NCBI GenBank assembly: GCA_012934845.2
Contig: WNNJ02001628.1
Location: 62,001-126,000, forward strand
Source of the DNA: Pomphorhynchus laevis
Taxonomy: Eukaryota > Acanthocephala > Palaeacanthocephala > Echinorhynchida > Pomphorhynchidae
Reading direction: 5' to 3'
DNA length: 64,000 nt
Shown: in pieces, positions 22,110-32,179 of the stretch
Numbering within the stretch: position 1 is the first letter of the stretch
Layout: every line of letters begins with the position of its first letter
Program-made: the position numbers and the translations under genes
The notes under the pieces: model-generated
Seen by the model: only the letters and a program-made list of their open reading frames with translations
The model's database searches: none
Told to the model about the DNA's origin: nothing

Positions 22110-22665
22110 TAGATAATATAGCTTTTGAATTTCCTCTCATGAGTGATATTGATATTATTGCTAAGGATCGGGCGATTCGTCAGATGATTTTCTTCCCTTC
22201 CATATTCCAGCCGCCGTAACACTCCAAGACTGCAGGTATGAAGTTATATCCCGCCTCAATCATTTTAGCACGGTACTTTCTATCTTTGACCGATGATGCT
22301 TACTGCGCAATTGCGTAAGCTGGCACATAAGCTGACTTGCGAAGAAAGGATTTCTGTAGTGGATGTGTTACCGCGAAATATATAGCATCTGAAGGATCCC
22401 CGTAGATAAGAATATCGGCTGGCCGTTCTTGTAGATTTTGGACAAGGTTGCGAACCTCGCAACCCACATGCATTCCTGCTGATTGTGCCGCCTGGAGAAC
22501 TACGTCACGAATTCTATTATGACACATTCCTGGAAAACCACCGTAGTTGCAAGTTAGTGAATGGAAGCCCTCAACATCTGCGTTTCGAAAACATCGACTA
22601 CAACGGTAGTCACTTAGAGCAATTTGCAGGCCTAACAATATTCTTATAAGAATTGTAAACATCAT
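22110..22665 (-). pseudogene. Restriction-like endonuclease end of an R2/NeSL-type LINE
   Basis: Minus strand: zinc motif CSRCFRNADVEGFHSLTC, an RHN-like CHNRIRD, RPADILIYGDPSDAIYF (PD-(D/E)xK-like core), then across stops KYRAKMIEAGYNFIPAV and ECYGGWN, which fits the end of such nucleases. At least two stops after ~22300. No RT domain of this element is present, so it is 5'-truncated. Confidence 0.65.
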
Positions 22666-22829
22666 AATGCCAAATCAAAATTTTTTAATTAAATAATAAA
22701 ATTAATAATTGTTTTTAAATTTTCTATAATTTAAATCAAGTTAAAATAAAAAATTGAAATTTAAAATAAACGTCATTTTTATGAATTGACTAATAAATAA
22801 CAGACGTTGTATCAGAATAAGAATTAGAG

Positions 22830-22935
22830 GTCATCAGGAGGAACTGCTATGCTATCAGGTTTCGGTCTCTAACTCCTCTACCCAACATAGCAGCGGGGCC
22901 AAATACATGCTAATGATGTATTTCCTCTGATAAAA
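22830..22935 (-). ncRNA. PLE-B 3' structured module
   Basis: Conserved GC-richer block of the PLE-B 3' end (see 45953-46080 for the reference copy). In this copy GGCCCC is kept but its partner has changed. Confidence 0.5.
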
Positions 22936-22967
22936 CTATCTAGTATCTTATTCTAATACAAAGTATA

Positions 22968-24366
22968 TTATTTATTATCCATCCATAAAAATTTGCCACT
23001 TAAGAGTTTAAATTTATTCTTTATATTATTGTGTTGATTTATATATTTTACTATTTTCTGCTTGATGTTATTTTTATAGTAACCTAGTTTAAAATATGTA
23101 TATATTAAATTATTCAAATGATTTTGAAGAAAGCCAATATCATTACATATTGTTGCAATTCTTAAAATTTCATTATTTAATGTATTATATTTTATATTAT
23201 ATGGTATGCATGAATGCTCATGCAAAAATATGTTTCTTGTAAATTTAAAATATGTCATCTTTACGATATAAATTAATAGTAGTTTTAGTTAATGTTAATT
23301 TAATGTTCATATCTAGACATACACCTTCTTTATCATTAATATTGGTTTTGTTAAGAATAAGGCTTTCTGGATAAATGTGCTCACTAATTGAATAAAAATT
23401 ATTAGAATTAAATACACATATATCATCAATGTATCGAAACATATATTTCATATATTTATATTGTTTAGATTTAGTTTTTACACAGTTATGAACAAATTCA
23501 TATTCTATAAAGCTTAAAAACAAGTCTGCTATAATTGGGCAACTATTACCACCCATTGGAACACATTTTACTTGTCTAAATATATATGTCTCTACTTTTA
23601 AAAAATTTTGATTTATCAAAATATTTAAGGATTCTATTAATTCAATTTTATCCATATATTTATATTTACTTGATGGTTTAATTTTTGTTAGATAGGCGTT
23701 ATAATTATTATAACATATATATGTATATCTTTTTCCGAATATAAGATTAATTAATTTTACTAACGCTTCTTTAATATCTACTAAATCTAGATTTGTATAA
23801 AGCGTACTAAAATCGTATGTATTTATATTTTGAAAATTTATTCCTTTTGTCTGTTCTAAAAATTCTTTTGTAGAATTAATACTGAAATAGTGTTTTATAC
23901 CAGTATTAATTTCGATTACCTTGCAATATTTTTTAAAGTGTGCTTTAATTACTTTAAGTATTTTATTCATATAGACAGAAAGTGGTTTTAATGTACATTT
24001 AAACGCACTACATATGAACCTAGGTTTTATTGGATTTTTATGTAATTTTGGATTCCAATATAATATAGGTATAGTTTTATTATCTAATTCAACCTTTATA
24101 TACTTTTTATCCATTATAGAAAAGTGACTTGTAATAATTGTTTCTAAACTCAACTCACTACGTTCATATGTTAGATTTACATTTAAATCATTAGAATTAA
24201 TTTCTTTCATTAGTATATCATAATAAAGCTTTTTGTATATGAAGACAAAGTTATTACTAGCTTTATCAATAGTTGTTATTATATAGTTATCCTTTAATTT
24301 AGTAAGTTCTTTATACATATCTTTATTAATTTTATCTTTTCTTTTATAATTGTTTGTTATTTTCAT
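22968..24366 (-). pseudogene. PLE-B reverse transcriptase, C-terminal two thirds
   Basis: Two overlapping frames (23245-24366; 22968-23258). Seen: LYWNPKLHKNPIKPRFICS, motif A TYDFSTLYTNLDL, motif B region VPMGGNSCPIIADLFL, motif C FRYIDDICVF, and a C-terminal end NNIKNKFKLLSGKFLWMDNK. One frame break sits near 23250. There is no nuclease after the RT, in contrast with PLE-A and PLE-C. Confidence 0.85.
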
Positions 24367-24660
24367 TTTATTTTTAATTTTATCAAATATATAATCTTTC
24401 CAAATGTTTATCTTAGATATATTCGAGCTTTCACTATTAATCAGCTTACTAAAGTAATCATTTAAGTTATTATATAACGAACTGTAAATTTTATTTTTGT
24501 CGTTGTTATTATTTAATCTATATTTATACCCTTTTGATAGCAGCTTTCTTAATTCACAATTTTCAATTAATTCTAGATTATGGGTACATATGTTTATTTA
24601 TTTTATCTATTATCGTTACATATTGATTTTAATTCTTTATTATAATTACGAAATTATTAA

Positions 24661-26400
24661 ATTACGAAGGTAATTTTAATCTTAAATATTAGCAAATATT
24701 TATTAGTTGAACAGACTTAACAGCCATTTGTGGCTTTGTGCTGTACTGAATTTTTTTACACTATAACTGTAAAAATATATAATTGTACATCAAAAATATA
24801 ATTGCACATTATATTATATATATGTATAATGTCTTGTATATAATGTCTTGTATAATGTCTAATTTTATAATGTCGTTACGTATAATGTCTTGTACTCAAT
24901 AATAATATTAAATTAAATAGATGTTCTAAGCATCTATTTGATTGTATACTTTGATGTTTTTAGCAATTCAAATTAGCTGCAGAAATGCGTTTTTAACTTC
25001 TTTCAGTGCATATTTGAGCGTCAAAAATGCATTGAGGCGATATATCTCTATAGTTCGATGTTGCCTCCATACTTGTGCCAATGCATGTGATCAAAGGTCA
25101 ATTTGACCTTTTACTGAATTTTTAAATATTTAACTTTTACATGCTTATTTTATAGCACTAAAAATAGTTAATTAAATTCTTTTTAGTAAAACGTGATGTT
25201 TCCTGCTCAAGGTAACACGGGACGACTGACGCATGTGATATTTATCAGAGCGTCTCAGTATTGTTACATCACTGACAATCAAATTTGATTAGATTGTTAA
25301 TTGCACTGAACCACATTCGTAGTAAGTAGATCACGAGTCTATTGATTCAATAGTGGTCAAGCACAAATCCCTCACCGGGTTTCTGCTACATATTGAAGTA
25401 TATCAGTTATCGCAACATTTTGTTGGTATGTCATATCAAGGAATACAATTAAAAATGACTATAAAAATGCAAAGTAATTTTTTGTTGCTAAAAGCTGTCC
25501 TCACTTTCTCTATCTGTTGTATTCTCTCACCTATTTTTCCTCCTCCACAAATTGGACCAATGTTCCTCTATCATGTGTACAAAACGTGAATTATGATGTT
25601 AAAAACTATTTGCAAAAAATCCAACACGATATAAAACAGACATCGCCACCACCTATATGCATCCCACTGTTCTGTAACAACTGTACCTGTGTATATAATG
25701 TGATATTGTTCTCTCTATACGAGTCAAAATAGCGAAAGATCATATGTATAGATTATAAATCGAGAAAAATGGTTTTATAATGACTGTACAAGGTTATTGT
25801 ATTCGCGTCATAATGCACGTATTTATTAGCACTTAGTGCCAATATACAAATCTGTCGATAAGAATATTGCAATATTGCAGGTCTCTGATTGGAAGAGTGA
25901 AGGTATAATAATTAAAAGAAAGGTACGTACAATCCTGAATAATTACTTTAGTCCTTAAGGTAAGAGAAATCGCGCGCCAGTGTTTAACACAAGGAGTACT
26001 GGGAGCTAAAATAGCCCTATATTCAATATATATATCAATTGAACATTGTTTTTCAAAATATCACACAAAAATAATATATTCGGTATCCTGCTCCATTCTG
26101 TCTATAATCAATAAGTTTGTAATTAATCAAACAACAAACGTTTATTTCCCATTGTTGTTACATGCGAGTGAGTACTCTGTGAAGCGACACAGAAAAAGTT
26201 GGGAGAGGAGCCAATGTGACCTTGACAAAAATTGTATTTCTTCAAGGGTATCCATCCGAATAACGTATATAATTTGTTAGAAATTGGTTTAGCACACTGT
26301 AGTAAGCGTTTTGAATTCTTTTCGTAAAAATATATACATTAAACGAGCAAAATACGAAGAAGAACAATTTAGAAGACAAACACTTGTATTCTAAACTGCA
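24661..26400. other. Upstream region of the LIN-41 gene
   Basis: Mostly unannotated. 24826-24895 holds irregular tandem TATAATGTCTTGTA units. A short frame at ~25439-25589 starts with a signal-peptide-like stretch (FLLLKAVLTFSICCIL) but stops early, and the adjacent frame ending at 25732 is Cys-rich; I cannot support a gene. AGCCAATG at ~26208 is a possible CCAAT box ~190 bp before the LIN-41 start. Confidence 0.4.
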
Positions 26401-29238
26401 ATGTGGACTCCGACCAATAACGCTGAAAATTTCGATACCTTTGTACTACCGTCAATTCCTCCACTGCCACCGCCTGGACTTCAACAAGGTTTGTCTTCTA
26501 CGTTGTCGGTTTCAAGTCATAACGGTTCAGAAGAATCAGTGCTGTCGGGATGGAGCGACTCCTGGAAATCGTCCGGTGAATCTTCTGATAACAGCTCGGT
26601 TGTTTCGGCTTCGAAAATTGCTCTACCACCACCGACACCGCTACTGTTAGGAGATCACATTCACTTTACAAGTGAATATCAACAGCAATCGCAAAGAATA
26701 GTTTTACCACCGCCTAGCGGTTACAGCGCAGTAACATCGTCTGTAATAGCTACAGGTAAGACATCATTTAATATCCCAAATTTCAGTAGATCTTTTGATG
26801 CATTACAACCGAATATAGCGAACCAAGATTGTATTAGCGAAGGCAACAGTGATCACATCTTTCATTATCAACTTATGCCTTCATGTGCAATGAATGACAG
26901 TGTTTGTTGTAAAGACAATTTAGAAAATAACAATTACGATCAAGATGTAATGGTAAAGGAGATGATCAAAGGACTTCAACAGGAGTTCGACTCCGCTACA
27001 TTTCCCAATAATTTCTCGGCTAATAAAAATGAGCATCAACGAGTAAGCTGTAATTCAACAATACCACCAAAACCTTTTACCGATACCACAGCTGATGTGA
27101 ATTCCAAGGATGTCGATTTCATACCTCCTTTTCTTTCATGTGATCAGCGGCGAGCAATTTGCAGCTCAGCTGCTTCATCTGCGGCGACGTCAATGAATGC
27201 ATTTACTACTGATAATGACAGAGGGAAAACCATGACTAAAAATAACCAACATTTCCATCAGTATATATCTCGTTTAGACGAATGTGTGCTTAAAAACCGA
27301 ATTGCTGCTCATCAACTTGTACGTAAACATTCTGATATTTCCACTCAAATCGAGCAATGTTTTAATCAGCTCCATGATAATATAAATTCCCGAAAAAATC
27401 AATTGCACGAAAAGCTAGCAACAGTTTATAAAATGAAACTGAATTCATTAAACGGGCAGCTAAATCAGATGAGTCGCTTTGCTGATGAACTGAAGCGAAA
27501 TGTACTTACCAATGATATAATCAACAGCAAACTTGAGTTGTGTACCGTACCTTCGGATAATGATGAGATTGCTTTAAACTGCGATGACATTTGGCAATTG
27601 CAACGATCAATTGAACGATTTGCTTACATCACAACCAATGCTTGTGCTAGCATGAGTTATATTTGTCCAGAAAGCATACATCCACGCCAACAACAAACAC
27701 AGTATTCGCACCCATTCCCGCCGTTCTGCTCTACCATAGTCAATACATCTTTAAAGCTCGAGGTTCAAACTAAAAACTATCTCGGTATTTTATTGACAAC
27801 CGGCGGTGATCTTGTTCAAGCAAGTGTCATCCAAAGTACTGGCGAAACTTATTCTGCTTCTGTTATTGATCGTAGAAATGGACGATATATTATTAGCACA
27901 ATTTTTTTCAATCCGGGTAGATACCTCATGACGATCAGCGTGAATGGTAAGATGATAAAGGATGTGCCATTACAGATATATGTCAGATCTGTTAATAACA
28001 TTGCGACAGCGACAGCACCTATAGCAGCGTTAAAGAATAAATCACTTCCCCCGGTATATACTCAGACAGTAACGATGCAACATCGTCCGTACACTAGGAA
28101 ATTCACCGTACAGTACAAGCCTGGTATAATGGAAGAGAAGTTCGCTAGCGCAAAACATGCGACGATTGCTGGTAATTTAGGCGGTCAACTATTGCCACAT
28201 CAACAACACCCATATGCTATAAAGTCTAGTGACGGCAGTACTATTAGCGAATACTCGATGTTTTGCAGGCCATGGGGTATTTGTATTGATTCTGAAAATA
28301 ATATATATGTCGCAGATCGATCAAATAATCATATTAAAATTATGAACATGTACGGCACGATAGTATTGACATTAGGGTGCTATGGAAAATCGGATGATGG
28401 TAAATTTGATCGCCCATCGAGCGTAGCGTTTGATAATAACAAAGAAAGATTGATCGTTTGTGATAAAGATAATCATCGCATACAGATTTATAAGATAGAT
28501 CCTAAAAATATAAAGCGTATATGCCAGAATGAACCTGACGGCACAACAACAGATAACAATATTGTCGTCGACGGTAATCATAGCAATGAATGTGATAATG
28601 TTGAAACTGCAACCAACTTTACCGACGATAAAATGCTGTTGTCATCACGAGGTGAAAAATATTTTCGGTCGCTAGAATATAAACCTTTGATAGTGTTTGG
28701 TAACAGAGGAAATCGACCAGGTGAGTTTCACTATCCTTGGGATTGTGCTACGAATTCGAAAAGTGAGATATTTATTACCGATACAAGAAACCACCGAATT
28801 CAAATGTTTACATGCAATGGAATGTTTATGCGGAAATTCGGCTACGACGGTATACTATGGAAGCGATTGGATTCTCCCAGGGGTATCGCCGTTTCTAAAG
28901 ATGACAAGATAGTGGCTACCGACTTTAATAATCATAGAATTATCGTATTAGACAGTAATCTAACGAATGAATACTACATCAGTGATGAGGGCGAAGAACC
29001 AGGAAAGCTAAAGAGGCCGCAGGGTGTTGCATTTGATAATAATGGGAACATATTGGTTGCAGATTCGCGTAATTACAGAATTCAGGCATTTTCAATGTCC
29101 GGTGTTTATAAATATCATTTTGGCTGCCTGGGAGAAGGTGGCAACGAAGAGATGGACCGGCCGACTGGTATATGCATGGATAATAATGGCACACTGTTCG
29201 TTGTTGATTTTGGAAATAATCGCTTGGTAGCATTTTAA
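26401..29238 (+). CDS. lin-41: LIN-41/TRIM71-like filamin-NHL protein
   Basis: 945 codons in one uninterrupted frame; an in-frame stop lies just upstream of the ATG. Residues ~1-280 are Pro/Ser/Asn-rich and disordered-looking; ~281-380 are coiled coil (B-box C-terminal type); ~449-530 a filamin domain (LKLEVQTKNYLGILLTTGG to DVPLQIYVRS); ~619-945 six NHL repeats, among them HYPWDCATNSKSEIFITDTR, LDSPRGIAVSKD, LKRPQGVAFDNNG and a final repeat ending VVDFGNNRLVAF, as in TRIM71. Family role: mRNA-binding post-transcriptional repressor controlling developmental timing and stem-cell fate. No RING or B-box cysteine/histidine clusters are visible, although TRIM71 and C. elegans LIN-41 have them; fly Wech also lacks the RING. 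Either these domains are lost or a 5' exon is missed. Confidence 0.92.
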   Translation: MWTPTNNAENFDTFVLPSIPPLPPPGLQQGLSSTLSVSSHNGSEESVLSGWSDSWKSSGESSDNSSVVSASKIALPPPTPLLLGDHIHFTSEYQQQSQRIVLPPPSGYSAVTSSVIATGKTSFNIPNFSRSFDALQPNIANQDCISEGNSDHIFHYQLMPSCAMNDSVCCKDNLENNNYDQDVMVKEMIKGLQQEFDSATFPNNFSANKNEHQRVSCNSTIPPKPFTDTTADVNSKDVDFIPPFLSCDQRRAICSSAASSAATSMNAFTTDNDRGKTMTKNNQHFHQYISRLDECVLKNRIAAHQLVRKHSDISTQIEQCFNQLHDNINSRKNQLHEKLATVYKMKLNSLNGQLNQMSRFADELKRNVLTNDIINSKLELCTVPSDNDEIALNCDDIWQLQRSIERFAYITTNACASMSYICPESIHPRQQQTQYSHPFPPFCSTIVNTSLKLEVQTKNYLGILLTTGGDLVQASVIQSTGETYSASVIDRRNGRYIISTIFFNPGRYLMTISVNGKMIKDVPLQIYVRSVNNIATATAPIAALKNKSLPPVYTQTVTMQHRPYTRKFTVQYKPGIMEEKFASAKHATIAGNLGGQLLPHQQHPYAIKSSDGSTISEYSMFCRPWGICIDSENNIYVADRSNNHIKIMNMYGTIVLTLGCYGKSDDGKFDRPSSVAFDNNKERLIVCDKDNHRIQIYKIDPKNIKRICQNEPDGTTTDNNIVVDGNHSNECDNVETATNFTDDKMLLSSRGEKYFRSLEYKPLIVFGNRGNRPGEFHYPWDCATNSKSEIFITDTRNHRIQMFTCNGMFMRKFGYDGILWKRLDSPRGIAVSKDDKIVATDFNNHRIIVLDSNLTNEYYISDEGEEPGKLKRPQGVAFDNNGNILVADSRNYRIQAFSMSGVYKYHFGCLGEGGNEEMDRPTGICMDNNGTLFVVDFGNNRLVAF

Positions 29239-29268
29239 AAAAGTGTATTTTACCGTGTATTTCCTGAA

Positions 29269-29274
29269 AATAAA
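29269..29274 (+). promoter_or_regulatory. First AATAAA after the LIN-41 stop
   Basis: Possible poly(A) signal 31 nt after the stop. A second AATAAA-like site is near 29570. Use of the first would give a very short 3' UTR and exclude the let-7 match. Confidence 0.4.
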
Positions 29275-29329
29275 ATAGTTAACACAATACAGCTTCTGTA
29301 GTGGCTTTTATGAATAGCCCTTTTACATC

Positions 29330-29336
29330 CTACCTC
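29330..29336 (+). promoter_or_regulatory. let-7 seed match downstream of LIN-41
   Basis: CTACCTC, the exact complement of let-7 positions 2-8, lies 92 nt after the stop codon. LIN-41/TRIM71 mRNAs are classical let-7 targets. Pairing beyond the seed is weak, and inclusion depends on which poly(A) site is used. Confidence 0.5.
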
Positions 29337-29625
29337 TATCTTTTATTTTTTGATATATAAACAAGCCAAGCAAATATTTAAAGCAAATCTCGTTTCTCTT
29401 TGTTTATACAAACAACTGTATGTCAAACCATTTTTCATTTGTGAACAAATGCTTTACCTTTTCAATTATTGTCGACTGTATTTATTTAAACCATTACTTT
29501 TCGAATTATATGAAATCTTATAATGCCAAATCTAGCCCATTAAGGTGCAATACAAACACATTTTTAAAAATAAAAAATTAATTTCTTAAATATTTTATAA
29601 ATTTACTGAAACGAAGAATGTAATT

Positions 29626-29693
29626 GAGTAAAAGGGTTTTATTCCAAAAAAGTTACTCGATCTGTAACATTTTGGAATAAAACCTTTTTACTC
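29626..29693. repeat. 30-bp inverted repeat hairpin
   Basis: Arms 29626-29656 and 29664-29693 (GAGTAAAAGG..., GGTTTTATTCCAAAA core) pair over ~30 bp with a 7-nt loop. It lies between two convergent genes. It could be a small foldback element or part of the LIN-41 3' UTR. The rest of 29239-30192 shows nothing else recognisable. Confidence 0.75.
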
Positions 29694-30192
29694 AGTCATC
29701 TTATTCATTCATGTAAATTTATAAGACATTTAAAAAAAACAAATTAATGGAAATAAATATTACTTTATTCATATAATATTTTGCTATTTATAAGTATTAC
29801 AATATGTATATAATATAGGTAAATATATTTACGTCTCTTCTTGGAAGGATTGTAAAATTATATTATAGCAAACCACCAAAGTGTTTAAAATCATATTTTT
29901 ATATGCTCAATTACTTGAGAATGTAGAAAATGAACGGTATTTAAAAAAGCGTGAATTTGCACTGGAAATAATATGAATACTCTGTCAATGTTTCTGTCTG
30001 GTTTTCGGACGAATCGTCCCCAAATTTAAACAATAAATTGCTCATGATGAGAATGCTGATTGAATTAATTGAAAATCAAAGCATGAGATTGAAATTGGCT
30101 TTGTTCCTTTTAACAAATTAGGCATTATTACCAAATGATAAATTCTAAACATTTATTTGTTAAGCGTTGATCTGATGGAGAGTTTTAATGTT

Positions 30193-30594
30193 TTACTTGC
30201 TATTATTATAGACAATATTAGCAATGAATGGGATGAAGTATGTCCCTATTGAAGGAAGCATAAGACAGTTGGTATCTTGTTCAATTTCTTGCTCCTCAGA
30301 TTCTTGTATTGAATGCATCACACTACCAACTTGCTCAGAATAAATTCGCTGGCTACATTGATTCTCAAGGCATTCTGCGACACGGACTAGACTTTCATTC
30401 CTTGCTATTTCTATTGAAGATTCCTTAGAATAGCCCTTTATTGTTGCATCACATCCAGATTTGCTCAAAAGAGCTATCATCTCAATTTGTTGAGCACGTG
30501 TGGCTAATAGCAACGGTGTATCGGTATCATCATTCCTTGGATTTAAATCAGCACCAGCTCTAATCAATACTTCAGCTATTTCACGAAGACCGTT
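30193..30594 (-). CDS. Ankyrin-repeat gene, exon 3 (last exon)
   Basis: After the acceptor TTTTTTTAG the frame (phase 0) reads NGLREIAEVLIRAGADLN, completing an ankyrin repeat whose first half ends exon 2. Then comes a further repeat (DTDTPLLLATRAQQIEMIA, SGCDATIKG) and a ~75-residue non-ankyrin tail ending IPFIANIVYNNSK. Joined to exons 1 and 2 at 60.2-60.6 kb it gives a ~231-residue protein with about three ankyrin repeats, a protein-binding scaffold. Partner and family unknown. Confidence 0.8.
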   Translation of the reverse strand, partial: NGLREIAEVLIRAGADLNPRNDDTDTPLLLATRAQQIEMIALLSKSGCDATIKGYSKESSIEIARNESLVRVAECLENQCSQRIYSEQVGSVMHSIQESEEQEIEQDTNCLMLPSIGTYFIPFIANIVYNNSK

Positions 30595-30834
30595 CTAAAA
30601 AAAATATATTGTTTAAAAATAACAGTTTTGATCACATAACCATAATAAGAAAAAATTCTATAAGGGCTTTCCTAGAGAATTGATTCATAACGTGAATATT
30701 TATATCACCTGGAAACAATAAAAACTTAACAATAAATTAAACAATACGATAGTTTGTGTTAACAAATTTACAATAATTCAAATAAAAAAATATTATAAAA
30801 ATATTATAATTGTTATTTACAAATAGGAGAGTGA

Positions 30835-30990
30835 AAAAATTATTATTTAATTATTAAATTTTGATTTAGCATTATTATGTTTTGTTTATTTTATAATTAT
30901 ATTAAATACCTAGACTCAGTTAGCTGATTCGAGTCATTCAACTCTAAGTCTCTCTGGCATACTTTTAACTCAATGCTTTCTCGCTCTGCA
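30835..30990 (+). mobile_element. PLE-B 3' terminus joined to an L2/CR1-like LINE scrap
   Basis: 30835-30926 is the plus-strand PLE-B tail ending in AGACTCAGTTAGCTGATT. It abuts 30933-30990, which matches the 40795-40850 region of the L2/CR1-like LINE (end of its endonuclease-RT linker). Confidence 0.7.
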
Positions 30991-31930
30991 AACTAGTGTC
31001 TGTAAACTAGTGTACGAATATCGTCACGAACTAGTTGAAACACGACCTAACCACTAACATAATCCTGCGCCGACATTAGTACTCAGTGGATCAACAGGGC
31101 GCAGGCATAGAACACTAACGTTTCAACATGCTGTGCTGAAATACTTGGATGGTCCATAGAGAATCCAGCAAGTCGTTGAAAATTTGCACGAAACATTACT
31201 TGTGAATTTATAGACTCCTTACCGGCCTACCAATTATCGAAATAGACTTCCAGAGCAGATCATTAATATGTGAAACGTAAAGATGTTTTATTGCTTTCTT
31301 CTTTAATCATAAACATGTGTCTGCAAACTAGTGTACGAATATCGTCACGAATTAGTTGAAACACGACCTAACCACTAACATCATCCTGCGCTGACGTTAG
31401 TACTCAGTGGATCATCAGCGCGCAGGCACTGAACACTAACGTTTCAACATGCTGTAATACTTGGATGGCATATAGAGAATCCAGCAAGTCGTTAAAAATT
31501 TGCACGAAACATTACTTGCGAATTTATAGACTCCTTACCGGCCTACCAATTTTCGAAATAGACATCCAGAGCAGATCATTAATCTGTGAAACGTAAGGAT
31601 GTTTTACTGCTGTCTTATTTAATCCTAAACATGTGTCTGCAAACTAGTGTACGAATATCTTCACGAACGTTAGTTTTCAGTGCCTGCGCCCTGATGATCC
31701 ACTGTGTACTAATGTGGCGATAGTCTGAAGAGACATGCTTAGGATTAAAGTATAGAAAATATAACATCTTTACATTTCACAGATTAATGACCTGCTCTGG
31801 AAATATATTTCGAAAAGTGTTAGACCAGTAAGGAATCTATAAAGTATAGAAAATATAACATCCTTACGTTTCACAGATTAATGATCTGCTCTGGATGTCT
31901 ATTTCGAAAATTTGTAGGCAGGTAAGGAGT
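30991..31930. repeat. Array of ~320-bp units with inverted partial units
   Basis: Units starting near TGTACGAATA at 31011, 31332 and 31648 (periods 321 and 316; the third truncated). From ~31670 to 31930 parts of the unit continue in inverted orientation, twice. On the minus strand each unit carries CCTGCGC...GCGCAGG (7-8 bp helix) bracketing a CTGATGA-like heptamer and GTC, and a second helix CGTTAGT/ACTAACG next to GAAA. No coding capacity. Confidence 0.8.
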
Positions 31931-32179
31931 CTATAAGGTATAAGCTGTTACCGACATTAGGACGAAAAAATGTGATTATAACAAAAAATTGAAATGAATA
32001 TGTATAAGAAACATTATAGAAACATAATGCAATTACAAAGTCGTAGTTTTGATAAAATAAATGAAAATATATGCATTCATAATCTAGAATAAATTGAAAA
32101 CAATGAATCAAGGAAAATGCTATCAAAAGGGTATAACAACAATTTATTAAGAAAAAATAAATAATACATAAGATTTTTC

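Larger units (their letters stand above)
20997..24660 (-). mobile_element. PLE-B copy with a 1.6-kb insertion in its 3' tail
   Basis: The 3' terminus (AATCAGCTAACTGAGTCTAC) begins near 20997. The tail is broken at ~21055 and resumes at ~22660. Then come the structured module (22830-22935), the RT C-terminal part and most of the RT, up to a 5' truncation near 24660. The insert carries the endonuclease remnant and OTU frame below. Confidence 0.8.

Noticed and set aside
25353-25732. Small secreted peptide gene before LIN-41
   Set aside because: A signal-like stretch is followed by an early stop, and the Cys-rich part is in another frame; no splice sites or homology to support joining them.
26401-27240. 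RING or B-box in the N-terminal part of the LIN-41 frame
   Set aside because: Only scattered cysteines (NDSVCC, FLSCDQ); no paired CxxC/CxH spacing.
30991-31930. CRISPR-like array
   Set aside because: Units are ~320 bp and nearly whole-length repeats, with no short repeat/unique spacer pattern; the genome is eukaryotic.
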